Shown here: in pieces, positions 46,984-56,157 of the stretch | Layout: each line of letters opens with the position of its first letter | Position numbering within the stretch: the stretch's first letter is position 1 | NCBI GenBank assembly: GCA_028292625.1 | Contig: JAQGLY010000056.1 | Location: forward strand, 104,772 to 168,771 | Direction: 5' to 3' | Length of the DNA: 64,000 nucleotides | DNA from: Herbaspirillum sp. | GTDB lineage: Bacteria; Pseudomonadota; Gammaproteobacteria; Burkholderiales; Burkholderiaceae_D | The notes under the pieces: model-generated | What the model was told of the DNA's origin: nothing | Seen by the model: the letters and a program-made list of their open reading frames with translations, nothing else | Databases searched by the model: none | Made by a program: the position numbers and the translations under genes

Positions 46984-47904
46984 ATGATCGTCCGTCCAAC
47001 AAGCAACTGGTTGCGCATGCTCTTCATCTGGAACGGCTCGGTGCTGCAGTCCATCGTTCCGCAATTGCTGCTTATGCTGCTGGTCAGCTCGTTGGCGTTG
47101 CTGACGGGCGGCCGTATTTTTGGCGTCAAGATTCCGCTCGACACGGCGCCGTTTCCGCTGGTCGGCGTCAGCCTGGCGATCTTCCTGGCCTTCCGCAACA
47201 ATGCCAGCTACGCACGTTTTGTCGATGCGCGCCGGATCTGGGGGCAGCTTCTGATCAGCACGCGGGCGCTGACCTCGCAGACAATCAGCTATTTGCCCGC
47301 CAAACAGGCGGCGTTCGATCACCGTTTGCTCGTACGGCGGCTGATCGCCTTCGTCTACGCGCTCAACCATCAGTTGCGCCAGACCGATCCGCGACACGAC
47401 CTGATGCGCTATCTGGAACCGCAAGAACTTCAGCGGCTGCAAGGGCTGAGCTACGTGCCGATCGCACTGCTCGACACGGTGCGCCGCATGCTGGCCGAGG
47501 CGGGGCAGCGCCAGCCGGGCCAGGCCAAGCTGCTGTGGATGCTCGATGCCCAGGTCAATGATCTGGCGGCAGCCGTCAGCGGCTGCGAGCGAATCAGCAA
47601 CACCCCGATCCCGTATCCGTATGGCGTGCTGGTGCACCGGACCGTGTATATGTACTGTTTTTTGCTGCCGTTTGGATTGGTCGATGCGATCGGCTTCGCG
47701 ACGCCGCTGATTTCCGTGTTCGTCGCCTACACGCTGTTTGCGCTGGAAGCCATCGCCCAACAGGTCGCCGAGCCGTTCGGGCTGGCCCCCAACTGCCTGG
47801 CGCTGAATGCGATGACCCGCAACATCGAACGCTCGTTGCTGGAAATGTGCGGCGAAGTGGTACCGCAGGCCATCCAGCCTGGTGAGCGTTACGAAATAAA
47901 TTAG
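46984..47904 (+). CDS. Bestrophin-family (UPF0187) membrane protein
   Basis: 306 aa. It has the bacterial bestrophin pattern: N-terminal MIVRPTSNWLRMLFIWNGSV, paired helices with PFPLVGVSLAIFLAFRNNASYARFVDARRIWG, and the C-terminal EAIAQQVAEPFG block. These proteins form pentameric ion channels of uncertain role in bacteria. It begins 15 bases after cydB, so it is probably in the same operon; ion balancing during proton-coupled respiration is only a guess. Confidence 0.85.
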   Translation: MIVRPTSNWLRMLFIWNGSVLQSIVPQLLLMLLVSSLALLTGGRIFGVKIPLDTAPFPLVGVSLAIFLAFRNNASYARFVDARRIWGQLLISTRALTSQTISYLPAKQAAFDHRLLVRRLIAFVYALNHQLRQTDPRHDLMRYLEPQELQRLQGLSYVPIALLDTVRRMLAEAGQRQPGQAKLLWMLDAQVNDLAAAVSGCERISNTPIPYPYGVLVHRTVYMYCFLLPFGLVDAIGFATPLISVFVAYTLFALEAIAQQVAEPFGLAPNCLALNAMTRNIERSLLEMCGEVVPQAIQPGERYEIN

Positions 47905-48209
47905 ATGCCGAGGACAAGAACACCACCTCGCCTTGCAAAGTGACCGCGGACCGACTGATAAAAATACATCAATCACGCCACCTCGTTGAGTTCGTCGTCC
48001 CAACGCATTGACTATTTCTGGCAGGCACTTGTTCAGTTCACGGCGTTGAAACAGCTCATGCTGCTTTCCCCCTGGCATCATCCCTCAATCATTTTTAGGG
48101 ATTATTTCCGACAGCCGCGTGCAGGAAATGCACTATCTCAGCGCGGGTTCGTGAAATTTCTCGTAAATGGTGCATCTCGAGCGCCACTCCTTCCAACTTT
48201 GCACAAAAT
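47905..48209. other. Gene-free stretch upstream of the Liv-type operon
   Basis: No convincing gene is seen here. One plus-strand frame of 137 codons from a TTG exists but has no ribosome site and no recognisable protein character. It probably separates the bestrophin end from the upstream control region of the Liv operon. Confidence 0.5.
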
Positions 48210-48225
48210 AAGTAAGCCCTTACTT
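48210..48225. promoter_or_regulatory. Perfect palindrome next to the sigma-54 promoter
   Basis: AAGTAAG-CC-CTTACTT is a perfect 7+7 inverted repeat ending 10 bases ahead of the -24 element. It may bind a repressor or an enhancer-type regulator. Confidence 0.45.
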
Positions 48226-48235
48226 GTTCAGCGGC

Positions 48236-48250
48236 TGGCACAGCTTTTGC
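48236..48250 (+). promoter_or_regulatory. Sigma-54 promoter of the Liv-type operon
   Basis: TGGCACAGCTTTTGC matches the consensus TGGCAC-N5-TTGC, with the required GG-N10-GC spacing. It lies about 290 bases ahead of the binding-protein start, implying a long leader. Sigma-54 control usually means nitrogen limitation or a dedicated enhancer-binding protein; none is encoded nearby. Confidence 0.65.
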
Positions 48251-48538
48251 GATACCAAAAATTCATAAAACCAATTGCCACGCATCGGAGTGCTCGGGTG
48301 AGGCCTCATTCATCACCTTTTTGCACATCGGTTTACCGATATCAGCGAACTTGCAATCGGCAACAATCATCCCGACGAATTGACGCAAGCCTTCCATGAT
48401 GCGCCCCGGCGCGGATCGGCTCTGCTCGATTTGGTCGCTGCCGACGCGCTTATGTCATCAATTTCCACCAGGCGCCAAGCTTTCTTTCAGGCGCTTTTTC
48501 TCGTTTTTTCTTTTTAACTGCAACCATCGAGAGTCAAC

Positions 48539-49699
48539 ATGCAACTCATTTCGAAATTTACTTTTTATCGCACTGCCATCGCGTTGGCGGCTATGGTGAC
48601 CATCAATGGATATGCGCAGAGCGTTGCAAGCTGTCCCAGCCCTATCCCGATTGCACTGACGACGCCATTGACCTCCGGCGTCGCCTTGCTGGGGATACAG
48701 GCCAAGCTCGGACTGGAAGACGCTGTCGAGGAAATTAACGCCGCCGGCGGCATCGGCGGCAAAAAAATCAAGTTGTCTATCGAAGACGCCACCGGCTCGT
48801 CGACGAATGCGCTCAACTCACTTAATCGTCTGCTCGAAGACAAACCGGTCGCGCTGTTTTCCTCGATGATCAGCCCGCATATTTTTACCGAGAACGACAC
48901 CATCAAACAGGCCGGTGTGCCGGTGTTTACCACCGGCACCAACGGGGCCTTGATGAAGCAGAATAATCCCTGGCTGATCCGGATTCACGTCCATGACGGT
49001 CAATTGGCCGATGCCTTGCCGCGCTATGTGGCCGAGACCCTGAAAAAACAGCGTCCCGCCATTCTGACGGTATCCGACGACTACGGTCTTGGTGCGGCCA
49101 AAGGCTTGCAGGCGGCCTTTGACAAACTCAAAATCAAGACGGTCGCGGTGGAAAGCTACGGTCTGAACGACAAGGACATGAGCGCGCAGCTCACCAAAAT
49201 CAGGAGCGCCAATGCCGACATGCTGATCCTGTTCGGCCGTCCGGGTGACGTGGCGCTGGTCATGAAGCAGCGCAAGGCGCTGGGTATCGCCATCCCCGTC
49301 ATCGGCAATTCCAGCGCAGTGGCGGCCACGACCCTGGCCAATCTGACCGCCGAAGAAGCCGATGGCTCCATAGGCATCGGCGGCATGTTCCCTCAGGTGA
49401 CGGCCGACCCCAAGTCGCAGGCCTTTGCCAAACGGGTCCTCGATCGCAGCAAAATCCCGGCGGATAATTTCGCGGTGGCCTATCGCGACGGCATGTACAT
49501 GCTGAAAACGGCGATCGAAAAAGTCGGCTGCGACCACGCGCGCATACGGGATGAGCTGCGTTCGACGAAGGACTGGAAAGGGCTGCTGATTACCTATGTC
49601 GCCGATAAGGATGGCGACCTGGCGCACACGATGGGGGTCTACCGGAACAAGGGTAAAACGACCGAGCTGATCGGTACGATCAAAGAACCCGGGTTCTGA
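48539..49699 (+). CDS. Branched-chain-amino-acid-type ABC substrate-binding protein
   Basis: 386 aa with a signal peptide ending about GYAQSVAS. It has the LivK/J fold: PIALTTPLTSGVALLGIQAKLGLEDAVEEINAAGGIGGKKI is the usual N-terminal pattern in order, followed by TVSDDYGLGAAKGLQ and AVAYRDGMYMLKTAIEK. It delivers a ligand (amino acid, amide or aromatic acid) to the permeases encoded next. First gene of a five-gene operon behind a sigma-54 promoter. Confidence 0.9.
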   Translation: MQLISKFTFYRTAIALAAMVTINGYAQSVASCPSPIPIALTTPLTSGVALLGIQAKLGLEDAVEEINAAGGIGGKKIKLSIEDATGSSTNALNSLNRLLEDKPVALFSSMISPHIFTENDTIKQAGVPVFTTGTNGALMKQNNPWLIRIHVHDGQLADALPRYVAETLKKQRPAILTVSDDYGLGAAKGLQAAFDKLKIKTVAVESYGLNDKDMSAQLTKIRSANADMLILFGRPGDVALVMKQRKALGIAIPVIGNSSAVAATTLANLTAEEADGSIGIGGMFPQVTADPKSQAFAKRVLDRSKIPADNFAVAYRDGMYMLKTAIEKVGCDHARIRDELRSTKDWKGLLITYVADKDGDLAHTMGVYRNKGKTTELIGTIKEPGF

Positions 49700-49717
49700 T
49701 AAGCGAGGGAGCTGAAT

Positions 49718-50584
49718 ATGTTGCAACTCGTTATTAACGGTCTGGCAATGGGTGCGATTTACGCCCTTATTGCGCTGGGCTTGCTACAGATTTTCAATGC
49801 GGTACGGATCGTCAATTTCGCGCAGGGCCAGTTGCTGATGCTGGGTGCGTTCCTGGGTTTTACCACCATGACGCAAATGGCGCTGCCGATCTGGTTGTCG
49901 TACCTGATCACCTTTGCGGCAATGGCCATCATCGGGGTCATTTTCATGCTGGTGGCCTACTATCCGTTGCGCGGCAAGCCGTTTTATCTGGTGATCCTGA
50001 CCACGATTGCGGTCGGTATCGTGCTGGAAAACCTGGTGCTGATTTTTTTCGGTCCGCTGCCGCAGTCGGTGCCGTCGCCGTTCGGCGAGGCGCAGGTGCA
50101 GTTCGGATCCGTCGTGATCTCGCGCCATGTGCTGTTCATTTTCGCCGCCACCGCGGTATTGCTGGCCGGGCAATGGTGGTTCATGAACCGCACCCGCTTC
50201 GGCCGCATGATCCGGGCTACCGCGCTCGATATGGACATGGCGCGACTGGTCGGCATACGGGTACGCTCCACCGTTGCCGTTGCCTTCATGCTGGGGGCCA
50301 TGCTGGCCGGCGCGGCCGGGTTGCTGGTCGCGCCCTTGTTCCTGGCCGATCCGACGATGGGCGGGGCGCTGGGTCTGAAAGCGTTTGTGGTCGCCGTCAT
50401 TGGCGGTTTCGGTAGCCTCTACGGCGCGGTGCTGGCGGGACTGTTGCTCGGCGTCGTGGAAACGCTCGCGGCGGGCTTCATTTCATCGGACTTCCGTGAT
50501 GTCATTTCGTTTGTCATCATGGTTGGATTCCTGTTCGTGCGGCCGCAAGGGCTGTTCGGCGAAAAGCAAAGTGAGCGCGTATGA
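49718..50584 (+). CDS. ABC importer permease, LivH type
   Basis: 288 aa. N-terminus LQLVINGLAMGAIYALIALGLLQIFNAVRIVNFAQGQLLMLGAF is the LivH hallmark, with about eight helices and the ATALDMDMARLVGIRV coupling segment. It overlaps the next gene by four bases (ATGA). Confidence 0.9.
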   Translation: MLQLVINGLAMGAIYALIALGLLQIFNAVRIVNFAQGQLLMLGAFLGFTTMTQMALPIWLSYLITFAAMAIIGVIFMLVAYYPLRGKPFYLVILTTIAVGIVLENLVLIFFGPLPQSVPSPFGEAQVQFGSVVISRHVLFIFAATAVLLAGQWWFMNRTRFGRMIRATALDMDMARLVGIRVRSTVAVAFMLGAMLAGAAGLLVAPLFLADPTMGGALGLKAFVVAVIGGFGSLYGAVLAGLLLGVVETLAAGFISSDFRDVISFVIMVGFLFVRPQGLFGEKQSERV

Positions 50585-52458
50585 AAGCCCTTGAATTTCC
50601 CACGCGCCACTGGCTGCCGGTCTTCCTGTGCGCCGCCGCACTGTTGTTGCTGCCGCTGGCCATTACCGAACACTATATGCTGCAGCTTGTCAATCTGGGC
50701 CTCGTCAGTCTGATCGTAGTGGTCGGTCTGAATTTCATCACCGGTTATTGCGGCCAGATTAATTTCGCCCAGGCGGCATTCTGGGGCATCGGCGCATATG
50801 TGACTGCGGTTTTGACGCTGCACGGCGTTTCTTTCTGGCTGGCGCTGCCGGCGGCCGGCGCGGCGACCGGGTTATGCAGCTTGCTGCTGGGCGTGCCGAC
50901 GCTGCGTTTGCGTGCTTATTACCTGGCGATGGCCACTATCGCATTCGGTGAAATCGTCCAACTTGTGCTGGTGCATTGGGAGCCGGTCACCGGCGGGACC
51001 TCGGGGCTGCGCGGCGTGCCCGCCGTGTCGATTGCCGGCATCGCCCTGGTCGGCCATGTGCAGCATTATTATTTCCTGTTGGCGTGGTGCGCGCTGGCCC
51101 TGTGGCTGTCGCTGCGGGTGCGTTCTTCCAAGCTGGGGCGGGCCATGATTGCGCTGCGCGATTCCGAAATCGCCGCCGAGGTGATGGGCGTCGATACCGT
51201 GCGCGTGAAAATGCTCGCCTTTGCGTTGTCGTCAATCTATGCCGGTATTGCCGGTGGCCTGTATGTGGGCACGGTCAATTATGTTAGCCCGGATCTTTTT
51301 TCCAATGCGCAGGCGGTGCTGTTTTTCGTCATGCTGGTCGTCGGCGGCGTGGGGTCGGCGGTGGGCGCGGTGATCGGCACGGTCGTCCTCACGGGGCTGC
51401 CGGAAGCCCTGCGGTTTCTCAAGGAATGGTACATGGTGCTGTACGGGATCGGCGTGATCCTGATGATTACCTTCCTGCCGGATGGGCTGGTCAGTATTAC
51501 CCGGCGCTTTAAGCTGCGGTCGCATCTCAAGCATTCCGGCGCTGCGCCTGCGGTCGATGCGACGACGCATGCGGAGCTGGACTTGCTCTTTCCACAGCAG
51601 TCAACGGAGCCTCAAGCGAGCGATAAACCGGTCATCGAAGTCAGCGACGTGATCATGCGTTTCGGCGGCCTGAGCGCGCTCGATGGCGTCAGTCTCAGCG
51701 TGGCGCGCGGCAGCGTGCATGCCGTGATCGGGCCGAACGGATCTGGAAAAACGACCTTTCTAAATGTCCTCTCAGGCGCTTACGCGGCGCAGCAGGGTTC
51801 GGTGCTGCTCGACGGCATCGAGTTGATCGGCCGCCGCCCGAATGCGATTGCCAAAGCGGGCTTATCGCGCACGTTTCAGAATATTCGGGTCTATAAAAGC
51901 CTGAGCGTTCTGGAAAATGTGATGGTGGGGGCGGCCTGCGATAAAAGTTCGAACCATAGCGGCGCGAATGTTGGCGACATCCTGATCGGCACCGCCAGGC
52001 AGCACGCACAAGAGCAAGGCATGCGCGACGCCGCATATCAGGCGTTGCAATTCGTCGGCCTGGCCGCATTTGCCGCGCGGCCGGCGGGAAGTCTCGCATA
52101 TGCGCAGCAGCGTTTGCTGGAAATTGCACGGGCTGTGGCGACGCGCCCGAAAGTGCTGCTGCTGGACGAACCCGCTGCGGGGATGAATCCGCAAGAATCG
52201 TCACGCCTCATGGAGACCATAGGAGCGCTGCGGGAGGCCGGCATTACCGTCATTTTTGTCGAACACAATGTACGTCTGGTGATGGGCGTATCGGATCGCA
52301 TCACGGTGTTCGATTTCGGGAAAAAGATCGCGGAAGGATCGCCCGTTGAAATCCAGAACGACGCGAAAGTCATCGAAGCTTATCTAGGCCGGCCGCGCAG
52401 GCAGGGTGCAGGCAATGACTTGGGCAATGAACTCGGCAAGGAGAACGCGCATGCTTGA
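50581..52458 (+). CDS. Fused LivM permease and LivG ATPase
   Basis: 625 aa. Residues 1 to about 320 form a LivM permease (GLNFITGYCGQINFAQAAFWGIGAY; coupling IALRDSEIAAEVMGVDTVRVK). A linker leads to a LivG ATPase from about residue 345: Walker A GPNGSGKTT, Walker B VLLLDEPAAGMNP, H-loop VEHNV. The signature reads LAYAQQRLLEIAR, where LivG proteins normally have Gly in place of the Ala. The fusion is continuous, not a frameshift artefact, and is seen in some Proteobacteria. It overlaps livF by 8 bases. Confidence 0.9.
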   Translation: MKALEFPTRHWLPVFLCAAALLLLPLAITEHYMLQLVNLGLVSLIVVVGLNFITGYCGQINFAQAAFWGIGAYVTAVLTLHGVSFWLALPAAGAATGLCSLLLGVPTLRLRAYYLAMATIAFGEIVQLVLVHWEPVTGGTSGLRGVPAVSIAGIALVGHVQHYYFLLAWCALALWLSLRVRSSKLGRAMIALRDSEIAAEVMGVDTVRVKMLAFALSSIYAGIAGGLYVGTVNYVSPDLFSNAQAVLFFVMLVVGGVGSAVGAVIGTVVLTGLPEALRFLKEWYMVLYGIGVILMITFLPDGLVSITRRFKLRSHLKHSGAAPAVDATTHAELDLLFPQQSTEPQASDKPVIEVSDVIMRFGGLSALDGVSLSVARGSVHAVIGPNGSGKTTFLNVLSGAYAAQQGSVLLDGIELIGRRPNAIAKAGLSRTFQNIRVYKSLSVLENVMVGAACDKSSNHSGANVGDILIGTARQHAQEQGMRDAAYQALQFVGLAAFAARPAGSLAYAQQRLLEIARAVATRPKVLLLDEPAAGMNPQESSRLMETIGALREAGITVIFVEHNVRLVMGVSDRITVFDFGKKIAEGSPVEIQNDAKVIEAYLGRPRRQGAGNDLGNELGKENAHA

Positions 52459-53158
52459 AGTGACCGGTATCAAAGTGCGCTATGGCAGCATCACGGCTTT
52501 GCAGGATGTCTCTTTTCGCGTCAATGAGGGCGAGATCGTTACCCTGATCGGGGCCAACGGCGCCGGCAAAACCACCGGCCTGCACACCATTTCGGGTCTG
52601 CTGCCGCTTTCCGGCGGCACGATTTCCTTCATGGGGCAGAAGCTTGACGGTCGCAAGCCGGAAGATATCGTGCGCATGGGCATTGCACATTCACCCGAGG
52701 GCCGCCGCGTTTTTTCCGGGATGTCGGTGCAGGAAAATCTGGAGATCGGTGCGACTCCCTGGCGTCGCCGCCGCGATTCAATCGATGACGATCTGGAGCG
52801 CGTCTATGCGCTCTTTCCGCGTCTTGCCGAACGTCGCGCGCAGCTTGCCTGGTCGATGTCGGGCGGCGAGCAGCAGATGCTGGCGGTCGGGCGCGCCTTG
52901 ATGGGACGTCCGAAGCTGCTGCTGCTCGACGAGCCCTCACTGGGATTGGCGCCGATCATCGTTGAACAATTGTTCGACAAAATCGTCAGCATCAACAAAC
53001 TCGGCGTGACGATTCTGCTGGTGGAGCAAAACGCGGCAATGGCGCTGTCGGTGGCTACTCGCGGTTATCTGCTTGAGAACGGGCGCGTGGTGCTGGAAGA
53101 CGTCACCGAGCGCCTGACCGCGCATCCCCTGGTAAAAGAAGCCTATCTCGGCGGCTGA
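52451..53158 (+). CDS. ABC importer ATPase, LivF type
   Basis: 235 aa from the ATG at 52451, inside the end of the LivM-LivG gene. Walker A GANGAGKTT, signature MSGGEQQMLAVGRAL, Walker B LLLLDEPSLGLAP, then VEQNAAMALSVA. A standard LivF with an intact signature, so the pair with the fused LivG would have one altered signature. Confidence 0.9.
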   Translation: MLEVTGIKVRYGSITALQDVSFRVNEGEIVTLIGANGAGKTTGLHTISGLLPLSGGTISFMGQKLDGRKPEDIVRMGIAHSPEGRRVFSGMSVQENLEIGATPWRRRRDSIDDDLERVYALFPRLAERRAQLAWSMSGGEQQMLAVGRALMGRPKLLLLDEPSLGLAPIIVEQLFDKIVSINKLGVTILLVEQNAAMALSVATRGYLLENGRVVLEDVTERLTAHPLVKEAYLGG

Positions 53159-53204
53159 TTGTTGCCGGCCGCTGTTTTCTTCCCAATTGATATAGCGATA
53201 AAAA

Positions 53205-54233
53205 ATGGAACATAAAATTTTTGAAGCGGGCGACGTGCAACTGCAATCCGGCCTGACCTGCCGCGGTGCGCGCCTCGCTTACCAGACCTATGGCGGTTTG
53301 AACGCCGATCGCTCCAACGTTATCCTGTTCATGACGCCGTTCAGCGCCCATCACACGGATATCGACTGGATGATCGGTGCCGGCCGCGCGCTGGATCCCG
53401 AGCGCTATTTCATCGTTGTGCCGAATTTGTTCGGCAACGGCCTGTCGTCCTCGCCGAGCACCGCGGTCATGCCGGCCAACGGCAGCCGCTGGCCGCAGTT
53501 CACGATTGCCGATAACGTCCAGGTTCAGCGCCGGCTGCTGCAGGAAGTCTTCGGCGTGGAACGCCTCGCGCTGGCCTGCGGCTGGTCGCTGGGCGGGATG
53601 CAGGCCTACCATTGGGCCGCGCTGTTTCCGCAGCGCGTGGAACGGCTTGCGGTGATTTGCGGTGCGGCGAAAACCTCGCCGCACAATCTGGTGTTTCTGG
53701 AAGGCGTCAAGGCGACCCTGACTGCCGACGCGCATTACCAGGACGGCCGGTTTACCGGCTTTCCGGAGCGCGGCCTGCGCGCCATGGGGCGGGTGTATGC
53801 CAGCTGGGCGATGTCGCAGACGTTTTATCGTGACGAGCTGTGGCGGCAGACCGGCTGTTCCTCAGTGGAGGACTATGTGGTGACGATGTGGGAAGGCAAT
53901 TTCCTGCGCCGCGACCCGGACAATCTGCTTGCGCATATCTGGGCCTGGCAACAAGGCGACATCAGCGCCAATGCGCTGTATGAAGGCGATTTCGCCAAAG
54001 CGCTGGGCGCCATCACCGCCCGTTCGCTGATCATGCCCAGCGCCACCGATCTCTACTTCCAGGTAGAAGATAACCGGCGTGAGGTCGCGTGCATGCGCAA
54101 TGCCGAGCTGCGCGTCATTCCTTCCGACTGGGGGCACCGCGCCGGCATGCCGGCGCATAACCCGGACGACGCCCGGTTTATCGATCTGGCCCTCGGCGCG
54201 CTGCTCAATGCGCCGCCCGGGCAGGAAGCATGA
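53205..54233 (+). CDS. MetX-like alpha/beta hydrolase
   Basis: 342 aa with the homoserine acetyltransferase fold: nucleophile elbow [13 protein letters not shown] (Ser), Asp in [13 protein letters not shown] and His in DWGHRAGMP. The blocks [15 protein letters not shown] and [10 protein letters not shown] also fit. A true MetX would have GGSMGGMQ and usually a metW neighbour, both absent here. It ends the Liv-type operon (46-base gap), so it more likely hydrolyses or transfers acyl groups on the imported compound. Confidence 0.82.
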   Translation: MEHKIFEAGDVQLQSGLTCRGARLAYQTYGGLNADRSNVILFMTPFSAHHTDIDWMIGAGRALDPERYFIVVPNLFGNGLSSSPSTAVMPANGSRWPQFTIADNVQVQRRLLQEVFGVERLALACGWSLGGMQAYHWAALFPQRVERLAVICGAAKTSPHNLVFLEGVKATLTADAHYQDGRFTGFPERGLRAMGRVYASWAMSQTFYRDELWRQTGCSSVEDYVVTMWEGNFLRRDPDNLLAHIWAWQQGDISANALYEGDFAKALGAITARSLIMPSATDLYFQVEDNRREVACMRNAELRVIPSDWGHRAGMPAHNPDDARFIDLALGALLNAPPGQEA

Positions 54234-54381
54234 TTTCATGTTTGTGCGCTTGCTTCGATACAGGGCTTTGCCCCGCTCAGGATGCGTGCGGATATGATCT
54301 TGTCGCACGGCAGAAAAAGGACTTGAATAGGTTCATACTGTCCTAATCTTGTGCCAGCAATCCGGCGGGAAGGAGATCATT

Positions 54382-54579
54382 ATGTGGACCTGTCGTAACT
54401 GCGGTGTCGAGCGTAATTTCAGCGATTTCACGCCCGAAGTTGACGTCGACGGGCGTTATTTCATCTGCCCGGCTTGCAGCTATCGCAACATTCTGATCAG
54501 CGTTGACGGCGAAGACGATTCGATTACCTTGATCCAGCCGGATATGGAATGGCCGGCCGGCAAGCCGTCGAAAAAGTAG
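54382..54579 (+). CDS. Small zinc-ribbon protein
   Basis: 65 aa from the ATG at 54382, with AAGGAG upstream. Two CxxC pairs (CRNCG near residue 4, CPACS near residue 33) should hold one zinc. The C-terminal half is acidic (VDGEDDSITLIQPDMEW). The function is unknown. A terminator follows, so it is a separate unit. Confidence 0.7.
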   Translation: MWTCRNCGVERNFSDFTPEVDVDGRYFICPACSYRNILISVDGEDDSITLIQPDMEWPAGKPSKK

Positions 54580-54595
54580 CTTCCTACCACTCTCA

Positions 54596-54623
54596 CAAAC
54601 TCGTGCTCGTGCGCGAGTTTTTG
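54596..54623 (+). terminator. Rho-independent terminator of the small zinc-ribbon gene
   Basis: AAACTCG and CGAGTTT form a stem with a 10-base loop, followed by a short T-run (TTTTT). It lies 17 bases after the stop. Confidence 0.6.
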
Positions 54624-54871
54624 CATTCTCGCCGGCAACGGCGATGCCAGTCGTCGACGCAAAATTGCGCTGCAGGCGCTCACGTTTGGAATTGGCAAAC
54701 ATTACCAATCTGCATTACGCGCCCGGGTGCTTTCGTATCTTATTGACTACTCCATTGAAACGATGCAATGTGCCAAGAACGGCCGTCGATCGCGGCCCTC
54801 GCAATGCCGGGCTTTTGCGTACCGCGCGTGTAGACGAGGCGGTGATTTCCAATTGATAAAAGGAGACTCAA

Positions 54872-55804
54872 ATGGCCATAGAACGCATCGTACTGGCGAC
54901 GGACTCGTCTTCGGCATCTGAAAAGGCCGTTGCCTTTGTCGGGAACATGGCTGCGCAAAATGCACAGGTACATATTGTCAGCGTCGTTGAAAATTTCAGC
55001 ACCATATCCCCCATGGGGCCCCGCATCAGCGCGGTTCTGAACGCCGCCCGCGCGGAAATGCTTCGTGATGCGGAAGATTCCCTGAAGCATGCGAAAGATA
55101 TCTTCGAGAAGGCCGGGACGTCAGTCGATACGCAAGTGATCGATTTGTCAAAAAAAGGCGGAGATATCGCGCACGCGCTCATTGACGTTGCCGATGCGCA
55201 AGACGCAGACCTCCTTGTTGTCGGCGCGCGTCAGCATCATGGATTACTGCGATGGATGGAAGGCACCGTTTCGGGGCATCTTACGAAGCATGGTCATTGC
55301 GCCATCCTGATTGTCCCGGCCGAGTACAACCAGCAGACGCACGGTGCACCGCGCCGCATTTTATTCGCTCTGGACGGCAGCAGCGTCTCGATCGACGCAC
55401 TGCGTATCGGCGTGCAGATCGCGGCGCCGGAGACGCAATTGCGCGCGATCTATGTCGTGGATCATGGCGTCCGACTTTCCGATTTCGTGCCGATCCATCT
55501 GATGGAAAATGCTTTTTCAAAAGAAGGGGAAGCGGCCCTTGCAAATGCGGCTGCCGTCTTTGCAACCTTGCCCAACCCGATTGAAACCGGCCTCATAGAC
55601 ACAGCAATCGCCAACGATGACGTGCCGCACACCATTGTCCGCGAAGCCGCCAGGTGGGATGCCGATCTGGTCGTCATGGGCACCCATGGCCGGCGCGGCG
55701 CGGCATCGTGGTTCATTGGGAGTGTCGCGAACCGTGTTGCGCGCATTACAAACATCCCCCTGTTGCTAGGCCGCGATAAGATGGCAAAACCCGCTGGTCA
55801 ATAG
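54872..55804 (+). CDS. Tandem universal stress protein (two UspA domains)
   Basis: 310 aa with AAAGGAG upstream. Domain 1 (about 1-145) begins IERIVLATDSS and carries DLLVVGARQHHG with a weaker ATP-loop. Domain 2 (about 160-305) begins RRILFALDGSS and has the full pattern DLVVMGTHGRRG...GSVANRV, so it probably binds ATP. Such proteins support survival under starvation, low oxygen or oxidative stress. The 292 bases upstream hold the zinc-gene terminator and no other gene; I found no FNR-type box. Confidence 0.87.
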   Translation: MAIERIVLATDSSSASEKAVAFVGNMAAQNAQVHIVSVVENFSTISPMGPRISAVLNAARAEMLRDAEDSLKHAKDIFEKAGTSVDTQVIDLSKKGGDIAHALIDVADAQDADLLVVGARQHHGLLRWMEGTVSGHLTKHGHCAILIVPAEYNQQTHGAPRRILFALDGSSVSIDALRIGVQIAAPETQLRAIYVVDHGVRLSDFVPIHLMENAFSKEGEAALANAAAVFATLPNPIETGLIDTAIANDDVPHTIVREAARWDADLVVMGTHGRRGAASWFIGSVANRVARITNIPLLLGRDKMAKPAGQ

Positions 55805-55924
55805 TATCCGGCCTATGTACGCCTCGACCGGAGATTGTGTCTGCCTGACGTGGGTGATGCGATCGCGCACTTGTCTAAGTAGCGTGTCCGATACGGAGCA
55901 AAAGTTGCCAAAGGAGGGCGCAAC

Positions 55925-56122
55925 ATGCATGCAGACGTGGATTGGAGCAACGCACCGAAGGGTGCCAAATGGTGGGCGATGGATGCCGATGGCAAGGCGC
56001 ACTGGTACATGGCGCCGAACTTCATTGTGGGAACGGATTTCTGGTTTTCAGATGAGGATCCGGCGCCGGCGTTCGGTTATACAGGCGACTGGAGGGGAAG
56101 TCTTACGGAGCGACCGGCGTAA
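55925..56122 (+). CDS. Small Trp-rich protein, phage-like
   Basis: 65 aa with an excellent ribosome site (AGGAGG, 7 bases before ATG). The sequence DWSNAPKGAKWWAMDADG followed by HWYMAPN resembles small Trp-rich proteins of phages and plasmids. The function is unknown. It stands alone between the stress-protein gene and a convergent minus-strand gene. Confidence 0.65.
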   Translation: MHADVDWSNAPKGAKWWAMDADGKAHWYMAPNFIVGTDFWFSDEDPAPAFGYTGDWRGSLTERPA

Positions 56123-56145
56123 AAAATCCGGCTAGGGGCCGGATT
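56120..56145 (-). terminator. Rho-independent terminator of the SnoaL-like gene
   Basis: AATCCGGC and GCCGGATT pair perfectly around a 5-base loop, with a T-run on the minus strand (A-run at 56121-56126). It ends the minus-strand gene at 56158 and also overlaps the stop of the small plus-strand gene. Confidence 0.65.
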
Positions 56146-56157
56146 GGGCGCTTTCGG

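Noticed and set aside
47986..48399. 137-codon frame upstream of the Liv operon
   Set aside because: It starts at TTG without a ribosome site, runs through the sigma-54 promoter and palindrome, and has no family resemblance.
53159..53204. SAM riboswitch ahead of the MetX-like gene
   Set aside because: The gap is only 46 bases and the gene is part of the Liv operon; no room for an aptamer.
54580..54871. FNR/ANR box ahead of the universal stress protein gene
   Set aside because: TTGACTACTCCATTGAA was examined, but it does not fit TTGAT-N4-ATCAA on either half.
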